A stretch of DNA of 64,000 bases, from contig OW804094.1 of NCBI GenBank assembly GCA_942159475.1, forward strand, positions 52,882,966-52,946,965, given 5' to 3'. The position numbers and the translations under genes were made by a program. Positions 23,301 to 36,769 of the stretch are shown piece by piece. Within the stretch, counting starts at the first letter, position 1; each line of letters starts with the position of its first letter. The notes under the pieces were generated by a model that was not told the DNA's origin, did not search any database, and saw only the letters and a program-made list of their open reading frames with translations. Source of the DNA: Sthenelais limicola. Taxonomy: Eukaryota; Annelida; Polychaeta; Phyllodocida; Sigalionidae.

Positions 23301-26300
23301 AATACCTAATCACGATAAAATATTATGGCCATTTTGCTACACATACCCCTTCTGCTACTAACAGATCCGTCTGGTGAAAGAATAATGAAAAAGATGGATA
23401 ATAGCTGAGAGATGGTGCTGGATAATTAGGAGGAAATGCCTGATGTGAATTTATTAAAATATAGTGGGATAAACATAGGTCAACAGCTCCGTCCAGCGAT
23501 CGACCTTTATTGACAAAAAGTCTTTTGAAATTCTGTCAATTTGTCATCCAAGGAATCCAAAGTTAAAAGGATATAGAAGTAAGCATTTACTTACTGTATT
23601 GAGTATTAATAATCGCACAAAACTACTTTCCCTTATCAACAAACAACAATAAAAGAAATACTTTCCCTTATCACCGATATTCACAGCAATATATTGTACA
23701 TTAGGAAAAATGTTATTTCTTAAGGAAAATCAAACGATGTCATGATGGCATCAAAAAGAAACTTTCGTGAAACTAATTGATCTTACTCATTTAAATTCAG
23801 ATTTACTGGAATTTCACATTCTTCAAACTTATAACCAATGAAGGACATGAAATCCATACCATTTTTTATTTTTTTAAAGAAAAATCCATATTATTTTTCT
23901 TGCAAAACAACTAATCCAACATTCAGAAGGTATTATCTAGTTTTGTGGCCATAGCCTGTACAACTGTGCATGTTAATAGCAAATATACCACCGAGGAGTG
24001 ACGCTTTTAGGTGCCAATATCTGAAGCTGTGTTACAAAGTTTGGCCTTAACTATGCTTCGATGCACCTCACATACTATTAACAGTTATTTAAAAAATAGT
24101 GTGTAAATAGGAATTTCCGCTAAAATACCTCCTTTCTTGGCATTCTTGTCGCCCTCTTTCTTCCCCTTTCCCTTGTCATGTTTTTCATCTTCTTTTCCAC
24201 CTTTTGGATCCTGTTTAAGGGGTATGAAAATGTTAAATGATATTGCCAATACTACAAATTTAAGATGGTAAATGATGAAAGCATATTACTAGTATATATA
24301 TCCCCTAGATGAAGAAGAATTTATTCTTCGAAAAAGTAATCGCATTTTAAATATCGAATGGTATCACACTTTATATCAGAGGTGAGGCACGTTCTTTGCA
24401 GAATTCATTATATTGCAATCGATAATTAGTAGGCATTATACGAGGGAATCATAACGTCTTCAAACCTTTTTGTTTTTGGCTGATTTGCCGCCTTTATTTT
24501 GTCCAGCATGTGAACTTTTAACACTGCCTGGACGATCCCGTGAGTCTGCCCGTCGACTGCCTGGTGGGGGCTGAAAACAATCGCGAATTCAAAGTATTGG
24601 TCAATGTAAAACTGAGTGAATAATCTTGGTTCAAATTTCAATGACCATATATCATTTTGTAGGAAAAAATTGGCATCAGTATAAGTGCAATAATTACATA
24701 GTAACCACCTCCGGGTCGCTTTGTGGCACTCTTTATGTTTACTAGCTAGTGTCAAATAATTTTAAGGATTGGAAATGCAATATATTCTGTGAACTAGCGA
24801 TGAATAGAATAAATAAATGGCACTTCTAATTCGACCTGTACACAACTGAAAAATTTTTTAAATTTAAAACACCGATTTAAAATAAAGACATATAATAGCA
24901 ATCTGAGACAATGTTATGATATGCAAACATGATCAGCACCAAACTGATTATGTTTTGCTGAGTATTTAAGTTCAATACATACACTGATAGATTTGTTTCT
25001 CTCGGGAGAACCTTTTTCTGACAACAATTTCCTTCTTTCAACTATTTCTTCATGTGTAAGAGGGAAGCGCTCCAGTACCTGAGTAACATATAAGAGTAAA
25101 TACATTAATTATTCGAAGTCTTATTTGGTTTTCGAATTTCAAAATCATCTGTTCAAATATAGTCTCTTTAGAGTTAATGAGTAGCGAGTCGAAGACTTGG
25201 ACTAAATGATGATGTATGGTACAAATTCAACATACCTGGGCTAAACCTTTGGCCCCTTTATCACCAATTTTGTTATTGGCCAGTCCTAACGACAACAGTG
25301 TTCTATTCACCCGTAGTCCCTTGTTAAAAAGAAAACAGAGTAAGAAAGTTCAATTATACTCTCAACAGATTCCGATGTATATAGCTCCACAACCAAACCC
25401 CTAGTCAACCCCCAAATTAGCTAGTCAACCGCTTGTAGTTAGGCATACGGAGGAAGACCAGATCCACATCTGATGTGTACCACCTGATTGTGTACTCACT
25501 AGTCATGACAAATAAAAGCATTTTATTATTATCAAAAAAAATGTGGTTTTCATTTCCGGGATAATCTCTTGTTCACAAGGGACACATCGGTTGGAAGACT
25601 GGACTAGCGAGTAACAATTTAATTCCTTGGGAGCTAACTAGCATAATTTATCCCCTTACTTGCTTACTTTAGAACCCATTCCAAATGGCTTGTCGATTTG
25701 CCTCATTGGAACAATTAGGACTAGGACAAATTGGACTGCCAGGACCAAGGTCAGATCCTACCTACTCCAACCACTATTGATTTAATTAACCGCTTCCAAT
25801 TCGCCCTAAACAATACATACATACAATAAAGTAAATAAAATAAAAATTTGAAGTACCTTAGCAAGATGTGTACATCCCACGTCTGTGATAGAGTTACCAT
25901 TCAGGTTGAGGGTTAAGAGTTTCTGGTTTTGCAGCTGTGACGTGCCTAAAGCTACTCCCAAATATTCTGCTCCTTTATCATCGATACCATTGTATCGCAA
26001 TGATAAATACTGAACTCTGCCAAAATAAATTAAGTCTCACATATTATAATCTTGGGGGTATTTCATATGTATGTGTCTGGCTTAAGAACGACACCACCAG
26101 CACACTGGCCTGTGGACGGCAAGTGGATCATACCATTACTGCAAGGGAGCCGAGACTTTTCTACTTCCGCTCGTGCTGCAACCTGCACGAGGGATATGAT
26201 GTACCAATTAATAGCCACAGTTAATTTGTATAACGTTAAGAAAAAAACGTTTGAGTTTTATTTTCCGATGTTTGGTCAATGGTCAAAGGAAATCGGACTA

Positions 26301-29300
26301 ATTCTTCCTATCGTTCCACAGAGACAAACTAACAGAATATAGTCACATACTATGATATCTATTGATATCAGGAGGCTGGGGGCAGTTGTAGCTGTAGTCA
26401 TATTTTAGTATTGCGCAGAAACATAATTCATTTTAGAATAAATACCATTTTATTTCCTTTTTAAAAAAATTCCTTTAAGTATGATTAGTTTTAATAAATG
26501 AATGAAAGTATCTATCCAGTAAGTAAGCAAAGACAATGTAGTGGGAGGAAATGGTAACGTAATTGTATCTAAAAAATGGGGAGATCTAATGAGTATTTAT
26601 CAGATCAGTTATGTAACTGAAGGTTGATCGAGTCACTCCACCAGAAGTAACAGGCTTTAGATCAAAAGATGAGGCTCTTAGAGATGGCAACACCCAAACA
26701 GATGGTAACAAAAGGTTACCATTTCCTCTCAAACTTGGTAAATGGTTTTAAATAAGGCAATAATGTGTTACATTTTATGTCATATTCCTGGAATGAATCA
26801 AACAGACCAAGTACCGGTATATGTTGAATTATGAATTGCATAAATGAGTTGCTTACGTGCAGTCGTCTTTCAGGAATAGGTCATATCTCTGTCCGCTAAC
26901 TGGATTATTATCCAAAATAAGGTTCCTGAAATAGGAAAGATTATCACTTGTACAGGATTTTCAAATAACAATACAAGATGCATTAATACGCAAAAAATTT
27001 AAGAAAAAAAGGATGTATTTGTCTAGATATGAACTAGTGGCTGTAAGAATTCAAGGGAACGATAGTGTATGGAACGAAAAAGGTACACCTAGTCCTAGAT
27101 CCACGAAATTCAAAGCGCTTAAAAAAAGGAGGAATGGTACATAATCAAAAGTTGGGTTTGCATGACATACTTGATATTGATGCAATCGGGCAAAAATGAT
27201 GCCAATATCTCAAGTGTATCATCAGTGAGGCCAGTATTCCATAGATTGATAGTATGAAGCCGGTCTAGTCTTGGCCAGCACTGTTTGAATACATTCATCA
27301 TAGGTTCATCTATCTTCCATCCTCGTATGTAGACCTCAGTTACGGTATCTTGCTTGTCCGGGAGGTCAAGTTCCACTTGTACAGCGGGTTTGAAATACTC
27401 AAACTTGTCCTTGGTAGTGTATGTTTTGGGAGGAGGTTCTACTTCTGGACAATATGAAAAGGATAAATATAAAAACAGTTTTATCTTAAACAATGGCGAG
27501 GTGATGAGAAATATCCATGTGTAATCAGTATATATATGTTAACAATATGTTACCATTCATATTTTATGAATTTACATGAATAAAACCCCTAAAGTTAATT
27601 AAATTATATTCCATTTGAATATGTAATAACGCATTTTTCAAAGGATGTTGATAAATTTATGAAGCAACAGACACCATATCAATGTTTAGATTGAAGGAGA
27701 TCATTGAGGTACACTGAATATCACAATATTGAAGATATTGTAATGTTCAAAAGCTCTACCCGCATGCCAAAAATAATAAAAAAAAATTTGGCTTGGCCAC
27801 TCTTCATAATCCATAGAAAGCTTTTACAAGGCGTTTAATCCATTGGGCAACGATATGGAATTGTAACTTAGAGCGCATTGCAAAAAGAATATCACACGCA
27901 TTATTGGGAAGAACATATGGTGTATTTTCCCCCATAAACAATACCAGCTATATATGGAACGCATTTCTGATTCTATACTGTATTTTATTTTTCCCAGTGT
28001 GGTTACCACGGAGAAGATCAAAATCGGTGACTTTCCATTCGCATCAAGTCAAACTCGAGACAAATAAATTCTATCTAATTATGCTTTTTGATTGTTTCAA
28101 GCCAAATAAGACACCATGAACTTTCTACCTGCTCTTCCTTTTTCCTCCTCATCCAATGGTTCTTCTATAAGATATATGATATTTAAAGTACACAGATAAC
28201 GGAATAAACCCTGACAATTAATAGACTTCATGGCACATGTAAATAGTTAGTCTCTTAGTGTTCTTTTATTTGAAATTAAAACCACTTCATCAACATATCA
28301 TTTTTATATACATAATTATGCAATAATGAATTCTTATACCATTTTCAGGGAGATCGGTTTCGGGCTCGGGTTCGGGAGGTGGCTGAGCTTTCTTGTCATC
28401 CTTTTTGCCTGCTTTGTTTCCCTTCTCTTCAATAGCTGGGGTGGCGGCAGGAGAAGGTGGCCGGTGAGGGCGGGCTACCACACTGGGCACCACAATCATG
28501 CAGTTTCGCCGACATAGCTCCTGGAAGTCAGAGTGGAACTGCCCTGTGCACATGTAGGGCTCTGTTGGGGAAAAGGTCAAATGTCATTATAATCGATGAT
28601 AATAAATTTCAATTAGGAAAGACATTGTACAGAATAGACTATATATTTATTCTCGCTGAAATTGTATGAATTTATTTCACAATTGGTTTAGTTGTATAAA
28701 AATAGTCAACATCAACAGGTTATTCCCGGTTTTATCCAATGGATCAATCATTTTGTCTTGCATGACTTCGAATGTTTTGGATGACTAAATAATTATGGAG
28801 TCAACGTCTTTTCGTAGCAGCAGAACTTTCCATTTTTATGTGAAAATTGTAACAAATGAATGTAACCTAATCAGAAATATAGAAATCCACAGTATCTAGT
28901 CATACAGCTTATACATACAGACTGAGAGTGAACTCTCAAGGTAATTACAATCATTTTTGATGTACAGAAATAATAATATGGGGATTTCAGAAATAAGAAT
29001 GGGAATCTAACTGTGTACTCACTATGCATTCCATAACTATACTATAGACATCACCAACACTTTGAAGGTGAAAACTGTGATAATAATTCGTCAATTATAA
29101 TTTCCTGGTGAAATTAAGCAACAAAAAACCTTGAGGATATATTACCGAAGCAATGATTATCTAGACCTGATAGGCTTCATTGTTGTATAATCTGTGAACA
29201 TATCGGTCAGTGAGTAAAGCATAACTAGGGGAGAGTATAATAAACATATAAAAACTTCCCATCTTCGCCAAAGTTTAAATCACCACTTAATTCGGTGGTC

Positions 29301-29353
29301 ATCATCCGGGGTTCCATTTAAGAAAAACATGAAGAGAGTTACAGCCACGCTCT

Positions 29354-29387
<34 letters not shown>

Positions 29388-29840
29388 GAGAGAGTGAGAG
29401 AGAGAGAGTGAGAAGAGGGGCGAAAGAGAGAGAGGGGTGGGGGGGGGGGGGGGAGGAGCGGGGAACAGAATAAAGAGGAAGACAATAAAAGAGGAGGAGG
29501 AGGTAGGAAAGAAGGAAGAAGGGTTATCAAGGAAAGAGTAATAGTTGTTTTTACGGGGAAACTTGATTTATTTAATAAGAATCATAGAATTGATCTTTAA
29601 ATAAAATCATATTATTAAGTCTTATCATTATGTCTTATTTCATGGCTAAGATGTCTTCAATCAGATCTATAAATTTTTCATAGCCATGTACACTCATTAT
29701 AAGTTCAGAAGGAATAACTCGAAAATGAAATGATCTTTTAAAATACCTGGCGTCTTGTTGGGGTCTTCCTCGCCAGGATCCTGTGTGCCGGCCGATTGAC
29801 CTTTATCCTTCCCAAATGCCTTCTCTATCCGTTTGCCCAT
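20319..29840 (-). CDS. LRRC71: leucine-rich repeat-containing protein 71-like
   Basis: I assemble thirteen coding exons on the minus strand, with phases that agree: 29747-29840, 28340-28561, 28129-28164, 27171-27444, 26857-26925, 25857-26016, 25236-25319, 24983-25078, 24466-24570, 24129-24210, 22297-22388, 21493-21602 and 20319-20442, giving 515 aa. Residues about 32-60 have the family's N-terminal block (YMCTGQFHSDFQELC). Residues about 145-205 carry EVYIRGWKIDEPMM and the first leucine-rich unit. Ribonuclease-inhibitor-like repeats continue to about 313 (LSLRYNGIDDKGAEYL, LGLANNKIGDKGAKGLA). Residues 346-438 are Lys/Gly-rich and disordered, and a last repeat-like piece follows. Human LRRC71 is about 559 aa. 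Its function is poorly known, and a ciliary link is only suggested for related proteins. The donor of exon 12 (GTTTTT) is weak but is the one that keeps frame. Confidence 0.85.
20571..20830 (+). repeat. tRNA-derived SINE-like sequence
   Basis: Bases 20583-20594 resemble a pol III A box (TAGCCCGGGTGG) and 20627-20637 a B box (GGTTTGATTCC), spaced as in a tRNA. The ends GCCCTGC and AGGGCAGG can pair. The anticodon stem does not pair well, so this is not a working tRNA. About 80 bases downstream begins a stretch (20735-20830, containing CGGTTTTGCTTGACTAGTG) that loosely resembles 18100-18150. It lies in the last intron of the LRRC71-like gene. A SINE head is the simplest reading. Confidence 0.5.
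29356..29415. repeat. (AG)n microsatellite
   Basis: GAGAGA repeats interrupted by GTGAGAG, followed by purine-rich sequence and a short G run to about 29520. It lies in intron 1 of the LRRC71-like gene. Confidence 0.95.
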
Positions 29841-29859
29841 TTTGACCTTTCTTACGAAT

Positions 29860-31318
29860 CTTAAAAGAAAAAATAAGTTCTACCTTATTTCATTTCCTAT
29901 TCAAAGTATATGCAGGGGAAATCACTTGAAGAGTCAAGCATTCTCTGAACAATGTGGTGATATCGATCTATGATGATTTCAACAAAATACCAAGGAAACA
30001 CTATTTCGTGCCTTAATTACTTAGATCATAAAACGTGTACATATACCTCCCTGTTAAGATACATGATTTGATGAAGGATTAGTCCTTTTTTTTTTTTTTT
30101 AATCACATTTTGTATTCAATTTCCTGCCAACTCTACAATGCTAAAACATTTATATCAAAAAAGTTTTCTTGAACCGAACAAAATTCTGGTTTCATTTTCT
30201 CTATTTTGTTTTCCTTTTGATGCGCACCCTTTTGGTGCCTTTTGTAATTTTTTTTTTTTTTTTCTGATTTTTCTCTCTTTGCCTCTCTGCAAATGACTCA
30301 AGATAGCGGAACAAATAGTGCCTTTCGGCTCTGGCTCATCAAGGATTAGTCCTTACAAAACAGCTGTTTGTTAAATCTATTGATTGTCTGTCCACATAAG
30401 GGAGTAATGGTGAATACATTTTAGTCCGATGCTGGGGATGAGGGGCGGAGCGGGGTACCTGGCTAAAACACACGACAAACCGTCACCACTATCACTATGT
30501 AAAGGGAAGAGCTGAAACAAGAATTCATTTACCTCATGACACATGGACACCCATGCATACACCAACTACCACACCGCTTGCACTACACTTGCAAGTATAT
30601 TTCCAGACTATTTTCCTTAAAATACTAAAGATTCATCCGAGGACGAAGCATCAAAGGGGAAATTCCAGGCATTAAATATCCAACAAAGATTGGGAGGAAA
30701 CGCGTCATCTCAGTATTGAATTCAGAGATGGGTGGATTGAATTCTTCCGACTGGTGGACACTTTGAAAGGTGGTCAAAGGACAACTCAGTCAGTTCATGG
30801 TGGAACAATTCTTTTGACTTTATTAACTAAACATATAGATATAGTTTTATATATAATAGTTAAAATGAATATAATTATAGTTAACTTTGGAAGTGTCCAC
30901 CAATCAGCAGAGTTCAGAGATAAGTTCAACTTAAGTAACTATTTTGCGAACGAATCCGAATTGTTTATAATTTCCTGAATGCAAAAGAATTGATTAAGAT
31001 TGTTTCGTTCTGTATCATCAACAACCTTTTCTAATCTGGCTGTAAGTTGGTGTCCCAGATTTAGATGAAATATATGGTAAGCCCTGTATTGCTTTCCATC
31101 AGACTTTCTTTATACAGGAGACAAAAATAATATGACAGCAGTATATAATAATAATAAAGCAGTAAAGCGCAATTATTCCGCATGCACAAGTAGAAACTGT
31201 TGCAAAGATACGAAATAACCAACTATACAGAAGATGAAACAGAAACAATAAAGTCATGGGAAACAATCACAGTAAAACCCTTTTAGTGCTTAATCATATC
31301 ATAAGGGGGAGAAATATA

Positions 31319-31366
<48 letters not shown>

Positions 31367-33406
31367 CATTTAGTCTCTGAAAAGATCGGGGTATAAGCAC
31401 CGTTCTGTGAGTAAGGAGACAGCTTCTGAAAGAGAATATATAGCATATGCACTTATTCAGAGAACCCCACTACGCTGGAGCAGTTGTAATTAATCTAGAA
31501 CTAACATGGTGCTTAATAACATACATATATGCAGGTTAGTCTTTAGGGTACTATGATGAATCCTTGTGATAAGTAGCACAAATGAGACTGGTGTTGACCG
31601 CTTAATAAGGCCACATAGTTGAATGTTGCCAGGGGTGCTCCTGACGGGATCCGTAAGAGTAAAGATGTATATATCTTAAAGTATTATGAAGTAAAACTTG
31701 TCTTACTCTGCCATACCGTCTTGATGCCTTCGCTGGACTGACTCTTCGGAATCAAACCTGTGTAATACCGATCAAGTAACGACAATACATTGAAAATTGT
31801 TTTTTAAGTTAGGGCTGAGTAACTAACTTAGTCAGGTGCGATCAAATTTACTAGATAAACTGCAAGTCTCAACTTTTAAAAAAGCGCTAAAGACTAGCTT
31901 CATTAATATCAAACTTTGGAGTGATGTATGTTAGGACAAAATTATAGTATTTTCGTAGCGCTTTGATTGTTTAAAACGAACACTCGTTATTCTCTCGTTA
32001 AACGGTTCAGAAAGGTGACATGTGGTAATTTCAGAGACAATCTTAGGATATTTGAAACACACGTCCGTCTACCTATTACTTCTGTGATGCTATATGTGTA
32101 CACAGTGATCGAGGCATGTATCGACAAGACGATGCCTATGTTCTTAACTTAGGATATGTGTCCAAAAATATTGTGAGTTTCGATAGCTGAATAGTATCCA
32201 GTTCCAAGCAGTATCACAATTAATTGAGGTATTCTTTCTCGATAGTGATACAAAGCATGCAATCCTACAGAGGAAATGCTTATTCATTTAACAGCTATAT
32301 GTTTATAGAATATATTCTCCCTCCTGTGTCCCAATGTAAACGCATCCCTGTAACGTGTAAATAATTTATACCCAGCTAAGGAAATGTGTGAGCCCAACCG
32401 ATATTCTAGTATTCTGTGACAAAGAACAGCACTGTGAGCGAGTGATTACTATGGGGTAGGTGCATAAAAAAGTCGTAGACTGCGACATCGTAACTTTATT
32501 TACGACAAAAAGTTACGACACCTATGACCAAGGGAGCACTGCGACCACTGATGCTGTACGCAAAATTACAACATGGTCGTAGGCATCGTAACATTTTAAA
32601 AGTCTTTACGAATGTCAGAGACTTGGTCATAGGATTCGTAAATGGTTACTAAATCACACCATAATATTGAAAAAAATCGATGAAATTAAGAATGGTATGT
32701 CAGTGATTAGATTAGATTTAGAAACTTTTATTTTCGATTTATCTATCGCTTTCAGAGAGCGGTTGTCCAGCCAAGGGAGGTCTCCGTGCTCACTGTTGTT
32801 TTTACAGTAATAATGAGCAGTGAACAAATCCACAGTCGTCATTGACGAAGGTGGTACACTGCTAAGTTTAAATTAGCTTTTTATCATACATTTGTATTGT
32901 GGTTATTAGCGCAGTAGGCCTAGGTATCATCAAGTTCAATATTCTCAGTTCAATGGTCAATGATTTTTCATACAATCTACAGATGGTTATTGGTAATCAG
33001 TGATATAAATAATAGATATAATAGATATACATAGTTGGGTATATAATCAATCAATAAAATTCTGGTTTTGCCAGATTAGTGTGTTCTTTGATAATGCCTT
33101 AAAACCTTTGGAATCTGATATCCCATGGGCCATGGTCTGTAGAAAGTTCCAAGCAAATGGAATTCCAGAAAGGATTGATTTTCTTAATTGTTCATTTTTA
33201 GGTACTATTTGTTTTAAAGGTTTTCTTCCTTGCGCAAAATTTCGAGTATTTAAATTTCTTAGGTCTAAGTACCATGAGCCTAGACTGAATTAAACATACA
33301 AATTCTAACAACAATTAGAATTTAATCTGCCAAATCCTTTCTTCCCAGATACATGATAATTTGAAATAATGATAAATCCTAGTAATTATATCTCAATGAA
33401 TTAATT
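29860..33406. other. non-coding stretch upstream of the LRRC71-like gene
   Basis: No coding exon is supported. Bases 31320-31364 are a pure (AT)n microsatellite. TGGTGGACACTT at about 30752 and its complement at about 30891 form a small inverted repeat. About 32465-32650 has several copies of GTCGTA/TACGAC and GTAAC-type words in both orientations, perhaps a decayed short inverted-repeat element. The promoter of the LRRC71-like gene should lie near 29841-30600, but no clear site is seen. Confidence 0.5.
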
Positions 33407-33908
33407 TAAATTCATTTGTTTCTTCTGTAGTAAGGAACAATGCCTGAAAGTTTTATGGCAATTGGACTGGTCGTTTTTTTTCATTGAACTGTCCTGTATA
33501 CCTTAAGCACTTAAAAGTAGTATGTAATGACCGATAGGACACCATATATACATTCTTCTGGAGAAATACATTCTTCTGGAGAATGACTGATTCGCTCTCT
33601 TTCCAAACCAGGTTAAATCTCATATCAACTCAAAATATAAGAGGACCTCAATATCAGTAAATTCATTTGTTTCTTCTGTAGTAAGGAACAATGCCTGAAA
33701 GTTTTATGGCAATTGGACTGGTCGTTTTTTTTCATTGAACTGTCCTGTATACCTTAAGCACTTAAAAGTAGTATGTAATGACCGATAGGACACCATATAT
33801 ACATTCTTCTGGAGAAATACATTCTTCTGGAGAATGACTGATTCGCTCTCTTTCCAAACCAGGTTAAATCTCATATCAACTCAAAATATAAGAGGACCTC
33901 AATATCAG
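33407..33908. repeat. exact 251-bp tandem duplication
   Basis: Bases 33407-33657 and 33658-33908 appear identical by eye over all 251 positions. Each copy contains a further short duplication of CATTCTTCTGGAGAA. There is no coding content. The lack of divergence means a very recent duplication or an assembly artefact. Confidence 0.9.
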
Positions 33909-35090
33909 AAGAATTTAAAGCTGGATTGAGGCTTTCGGGCCATATATGGTTTATTAATCTGAAAATGTGCAAAATTTTTGTACAAAAAATGATAAGATAT
34001 AGGTGGAAATTGACGTATTTAAAAGCTGAAATAAATGAAATGAAATTATAGGCACTGAAAATGATAGATGTATGTAGTACAAATGTGTACTTCATGTTAG
34101 GGATCCGACCATTTACTAAGCGTTTTTTGTTCAATTCTGGGGAAAATATAGGAGATATTTTTGTTATTGCCACTTTTTGGCTAAAAAAACGGGGCTAAAA
34201 TCGAAGGGTGCCTACTTGGGGACAGTAAAATCTGTAAAGAAATTAACTCACAATTGAGGTAACTATGATATATGTAGTGAATATGGGTATACCAATCAAG
34301 CATCGATTGGGGCTTGAGTAGTTTAACAAGAATTACAAGCATAAGCTTGTGTAAACGCGGGTTTTTAATTATTCGAGTTATATAGAATTGTAATTATAAG
34401 TAAAAATTAAGTATATTTTTTGATTATAAGTATAAATATAGGTCGATTACATAATTATAATTATAAGTATAATTATAATTAAAAGTAAGAATATTGTAAA
34501 ATTGACAAGCCCAAATTGTCTAATTTTGAGTTAAAGTTGTCTCATTCAGCCAGACATTCGTCGCGCCCCTACCGGCCAGAAGGCTACCCACACTTTCTTA
34601 CCGCCACAACGCTCGCGGATTTCTTATCATCCCAAAGTCCAAAGGTACAGGTGAGGTCCAGGTCTGACCGTTATCTCAAAGTCAATCACGTGGGAAAGGA
34701 GGGGAGGGGCTGACCGCCAGGTCAGGGGAGGGGAGGGAATACTGATTAAAGAGTGGGAGGGAGAGGGGAGGGGAGATAACCCCGTGACCTGGTCACCACC
34801 CAAAGAGATTGGTCAGAGTGGCAGTGGTCACTCTGAGCCTCGTTTTAATAAGTGTCTGTCATTGTTATCCTGTGGCTGATTGGATCTCTAATCTAACCTG
34901 TCAATTAATTGGACCAACGGGACCAAAGCCAATCAGCGCAGGACCAGTGTATTTCGTCCTAATCTGTCTAGTATAAGAATAAAGGAAAGATGAAAATCGG
35001 TCTCTTCCGAGGCTGGTACTGATTTGAAGCATACATCTCTGTGTGTTGCGTTGATTAATTTCTCGCCCAACTACTGACCCTGAATTATTA
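33909..35090. other. non-coding, AT-rich then purine-rich
   Basis: Bases 34370-34500 are a cryptic repeat of AATTATAAGTA-type words. Bases 34680-34790 are GGGGAGG-rich. The frames open here are short and without domains. Confidence 0.5.
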
Positions 35091-35100
35091 CGAAGAATGA

Positions 35101-35660
35101 CCCGCATTTCTTCAATATATCAGAGCAAGGGTGGAATGAAGGATGGAGTGAAGGATGGAGTGAAGGATGGATTGAAGGATGGACATTGTGTGCACACAAG
35201 TACAGTGTGTGTACTTCAAGTACCCACCATGTACCCACCGTGTACCCTTCAAGTACCATTCAAGTGCCCTTCAAGTACCATTCAAGTACCCACCAAGTAC
35301 CCTTCAAGTACCATTCAAGTACCCACCAAGTACCATTCAAGTACCCACCAAGTACCATTCAAGTACCCACCAAGTACCCTTTAAGTGCCCTTCAAGTACC
35401 CTTCAAGTACCATTCAAGTACCCACCAAGTACCATTCAAGTACCCACCAAGTACACTTGAAGTGTCCACCAAGTACCCTTCAAGTACCCACCAAGTACCT
35501 CCAAGTACGGTACACGCCAAGTATGGTACACTCCTAGTACACTCTAAGTGCACCACATAGATGCATGCATAGATACATGCATAGATAACACTTCTTCAAG
35601 TACACTACATGTATACATACATGCATACATGCATACATACATCCTTCAGTGCTAGTCCAT
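35101..35660. repeat. nested minisatellites, mainly an 11-bp unit
   Basis: Bases 35130-35185 repeat GAAGGATGGAGT. Bases about 35205-35500 are some 25 copies of an 11-base unit AAGTACCCACC with variants AAGTACCATTC and AAGTACCCTTC. Bases 35565-35650 are ATGCATACATAC-type repeats. Because the 11-base unit lacks stop codons in several frames, long frames are open by chance. Confidence 0.92.
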
Positions 35661-35843
35661 GAGCTTGGACCCTCGCTCAGTGGACAGCTGAGTGGGCTGA
35701 ATCCCCCATTATCGCCGACTCAGCTGGGCCAACGAAAACACCTTTAAAAGTTATTTTATGAATTATATAAAGTAACTAAAGAGATAGGAAGCTTAATATG
35801 ACTGTTCTTAAAGATCCCAAATGAACGATTCTGTTTATAAATG

Positions 35844-35846
<3 letters not shown>

Positions 35847-35934
<88 letters not shown>

Positions 35935-35945
35935 GGAGAGAGGGA
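35847..35945. repeat. (AG)n microsatellite
   Basis: About 100 bases of AG repeat with rare C or G substitutions. It is bounded by ordinary non-coding sequence. Confidence 0.95.
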
Positions 35946-36379
35946 AAAATATTTAGTTTCCAGGGCTGAGAAACCATTTTTAAAAAAAAAAAATCGAAGG
36001 CAATTTGCCCATAGGAACGCAGTAGGGGTCCAATCCCGCAATTACGCAAAGAGGAGCAAGAGATAGAGAGAGAGGAGGAGAGAGGAGGACACCACTTGTC
36101 AACACCTAGACCTTTTAGTACAGTCTACACAGAAGGATTATTGAAGGCCTCTGGGAAGGACTATAACTTAAGAGGAGGAGAAAGAGAGTGTTTGACGATG
36201 AAGTAGGGGTCCTATCACACAATCGTACGCAAAAATACCAGTTCAGCTGCAAAACGCAGCACCAAACCCTACCTATGCCTACCGAAACCAGAACTAAGCC
36301 AATGATAAGCTTACATAGGAATTATAACATGGGAATTCTGAGAGAGTCTGTGAGTAGTATATGTGATTTTAGGATTGCA

Positions 36380-36760
36380 GCGTAAATACATGGCTCCAGG
36401 CGGACCTGTATGTCGACGCGTCCCGTCAGCCGCAATTGCGCAGCACTCGGATTTCCCCTCAGATCTAAAGGCAATGTTGTGAGTGAGGACCGTAGTGAGG
36501 ACCGTCCTCGGGGCCAAGCCATTCCTTTAAACGCGGGTCGCAACCCGCGTTTAATAGAGTGCGTAAGTGTCATGGCGGCGGGGCGCGAATTAACGAAAAT
36601 TAGTCGCGCAGTTGTACCAATGTGTGGACCGGAAGTAAACAATCCCCATAGGGTTAGCATTGCGGCGATAAATAATCACTCTTTATATCGCCCCAGTAAC
36701 GGTTTGACGGCTATGAAGGCTATAGTTGAAATCGTTTGCCTCTAAAGATGGATATATGTA
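36380..36760. promoter_or_regulatory. CpG-rich segment, possible promoter and first exon
   Basis: CpG density rises sharply over the AT-rich background, and a perfect inverted repeat AAACGCGGGT/ACCCGCGTTT lies at about 36530-36555. On the plus strand AAAGATGG, a fair start context, is followed within a few codons by a GTAAGT donor near 36757. This could be a very short first coding exon. GTGAGT also occurs near 36479 after an open stretch that begins with an ATG at 36390. No downstream exon was found, so a gene is not claimed. Confidence 0.2.
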
Positions 36761-36769
36761 AGTTAGAAC

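Noticed and set aside
29339..29530. Ser/Leu-rich ORF on the minus strand
   Set aside because: Translation of the AG microsatellite within an intron of the LRRC71-like gene.
35097..35560. Repeat-protein genes in three overlapping plus-strand frames
   Set aside because: They are translations of an 11-bp minisatellite that happens to lack stops; no start context, splicing or domain.
36311..36745. Overlapping ORFs on both strands in the CpG-rich segment
   Set aside because: Low stop density in GC-rich DNA explains them; no domain, and the frames conflict.
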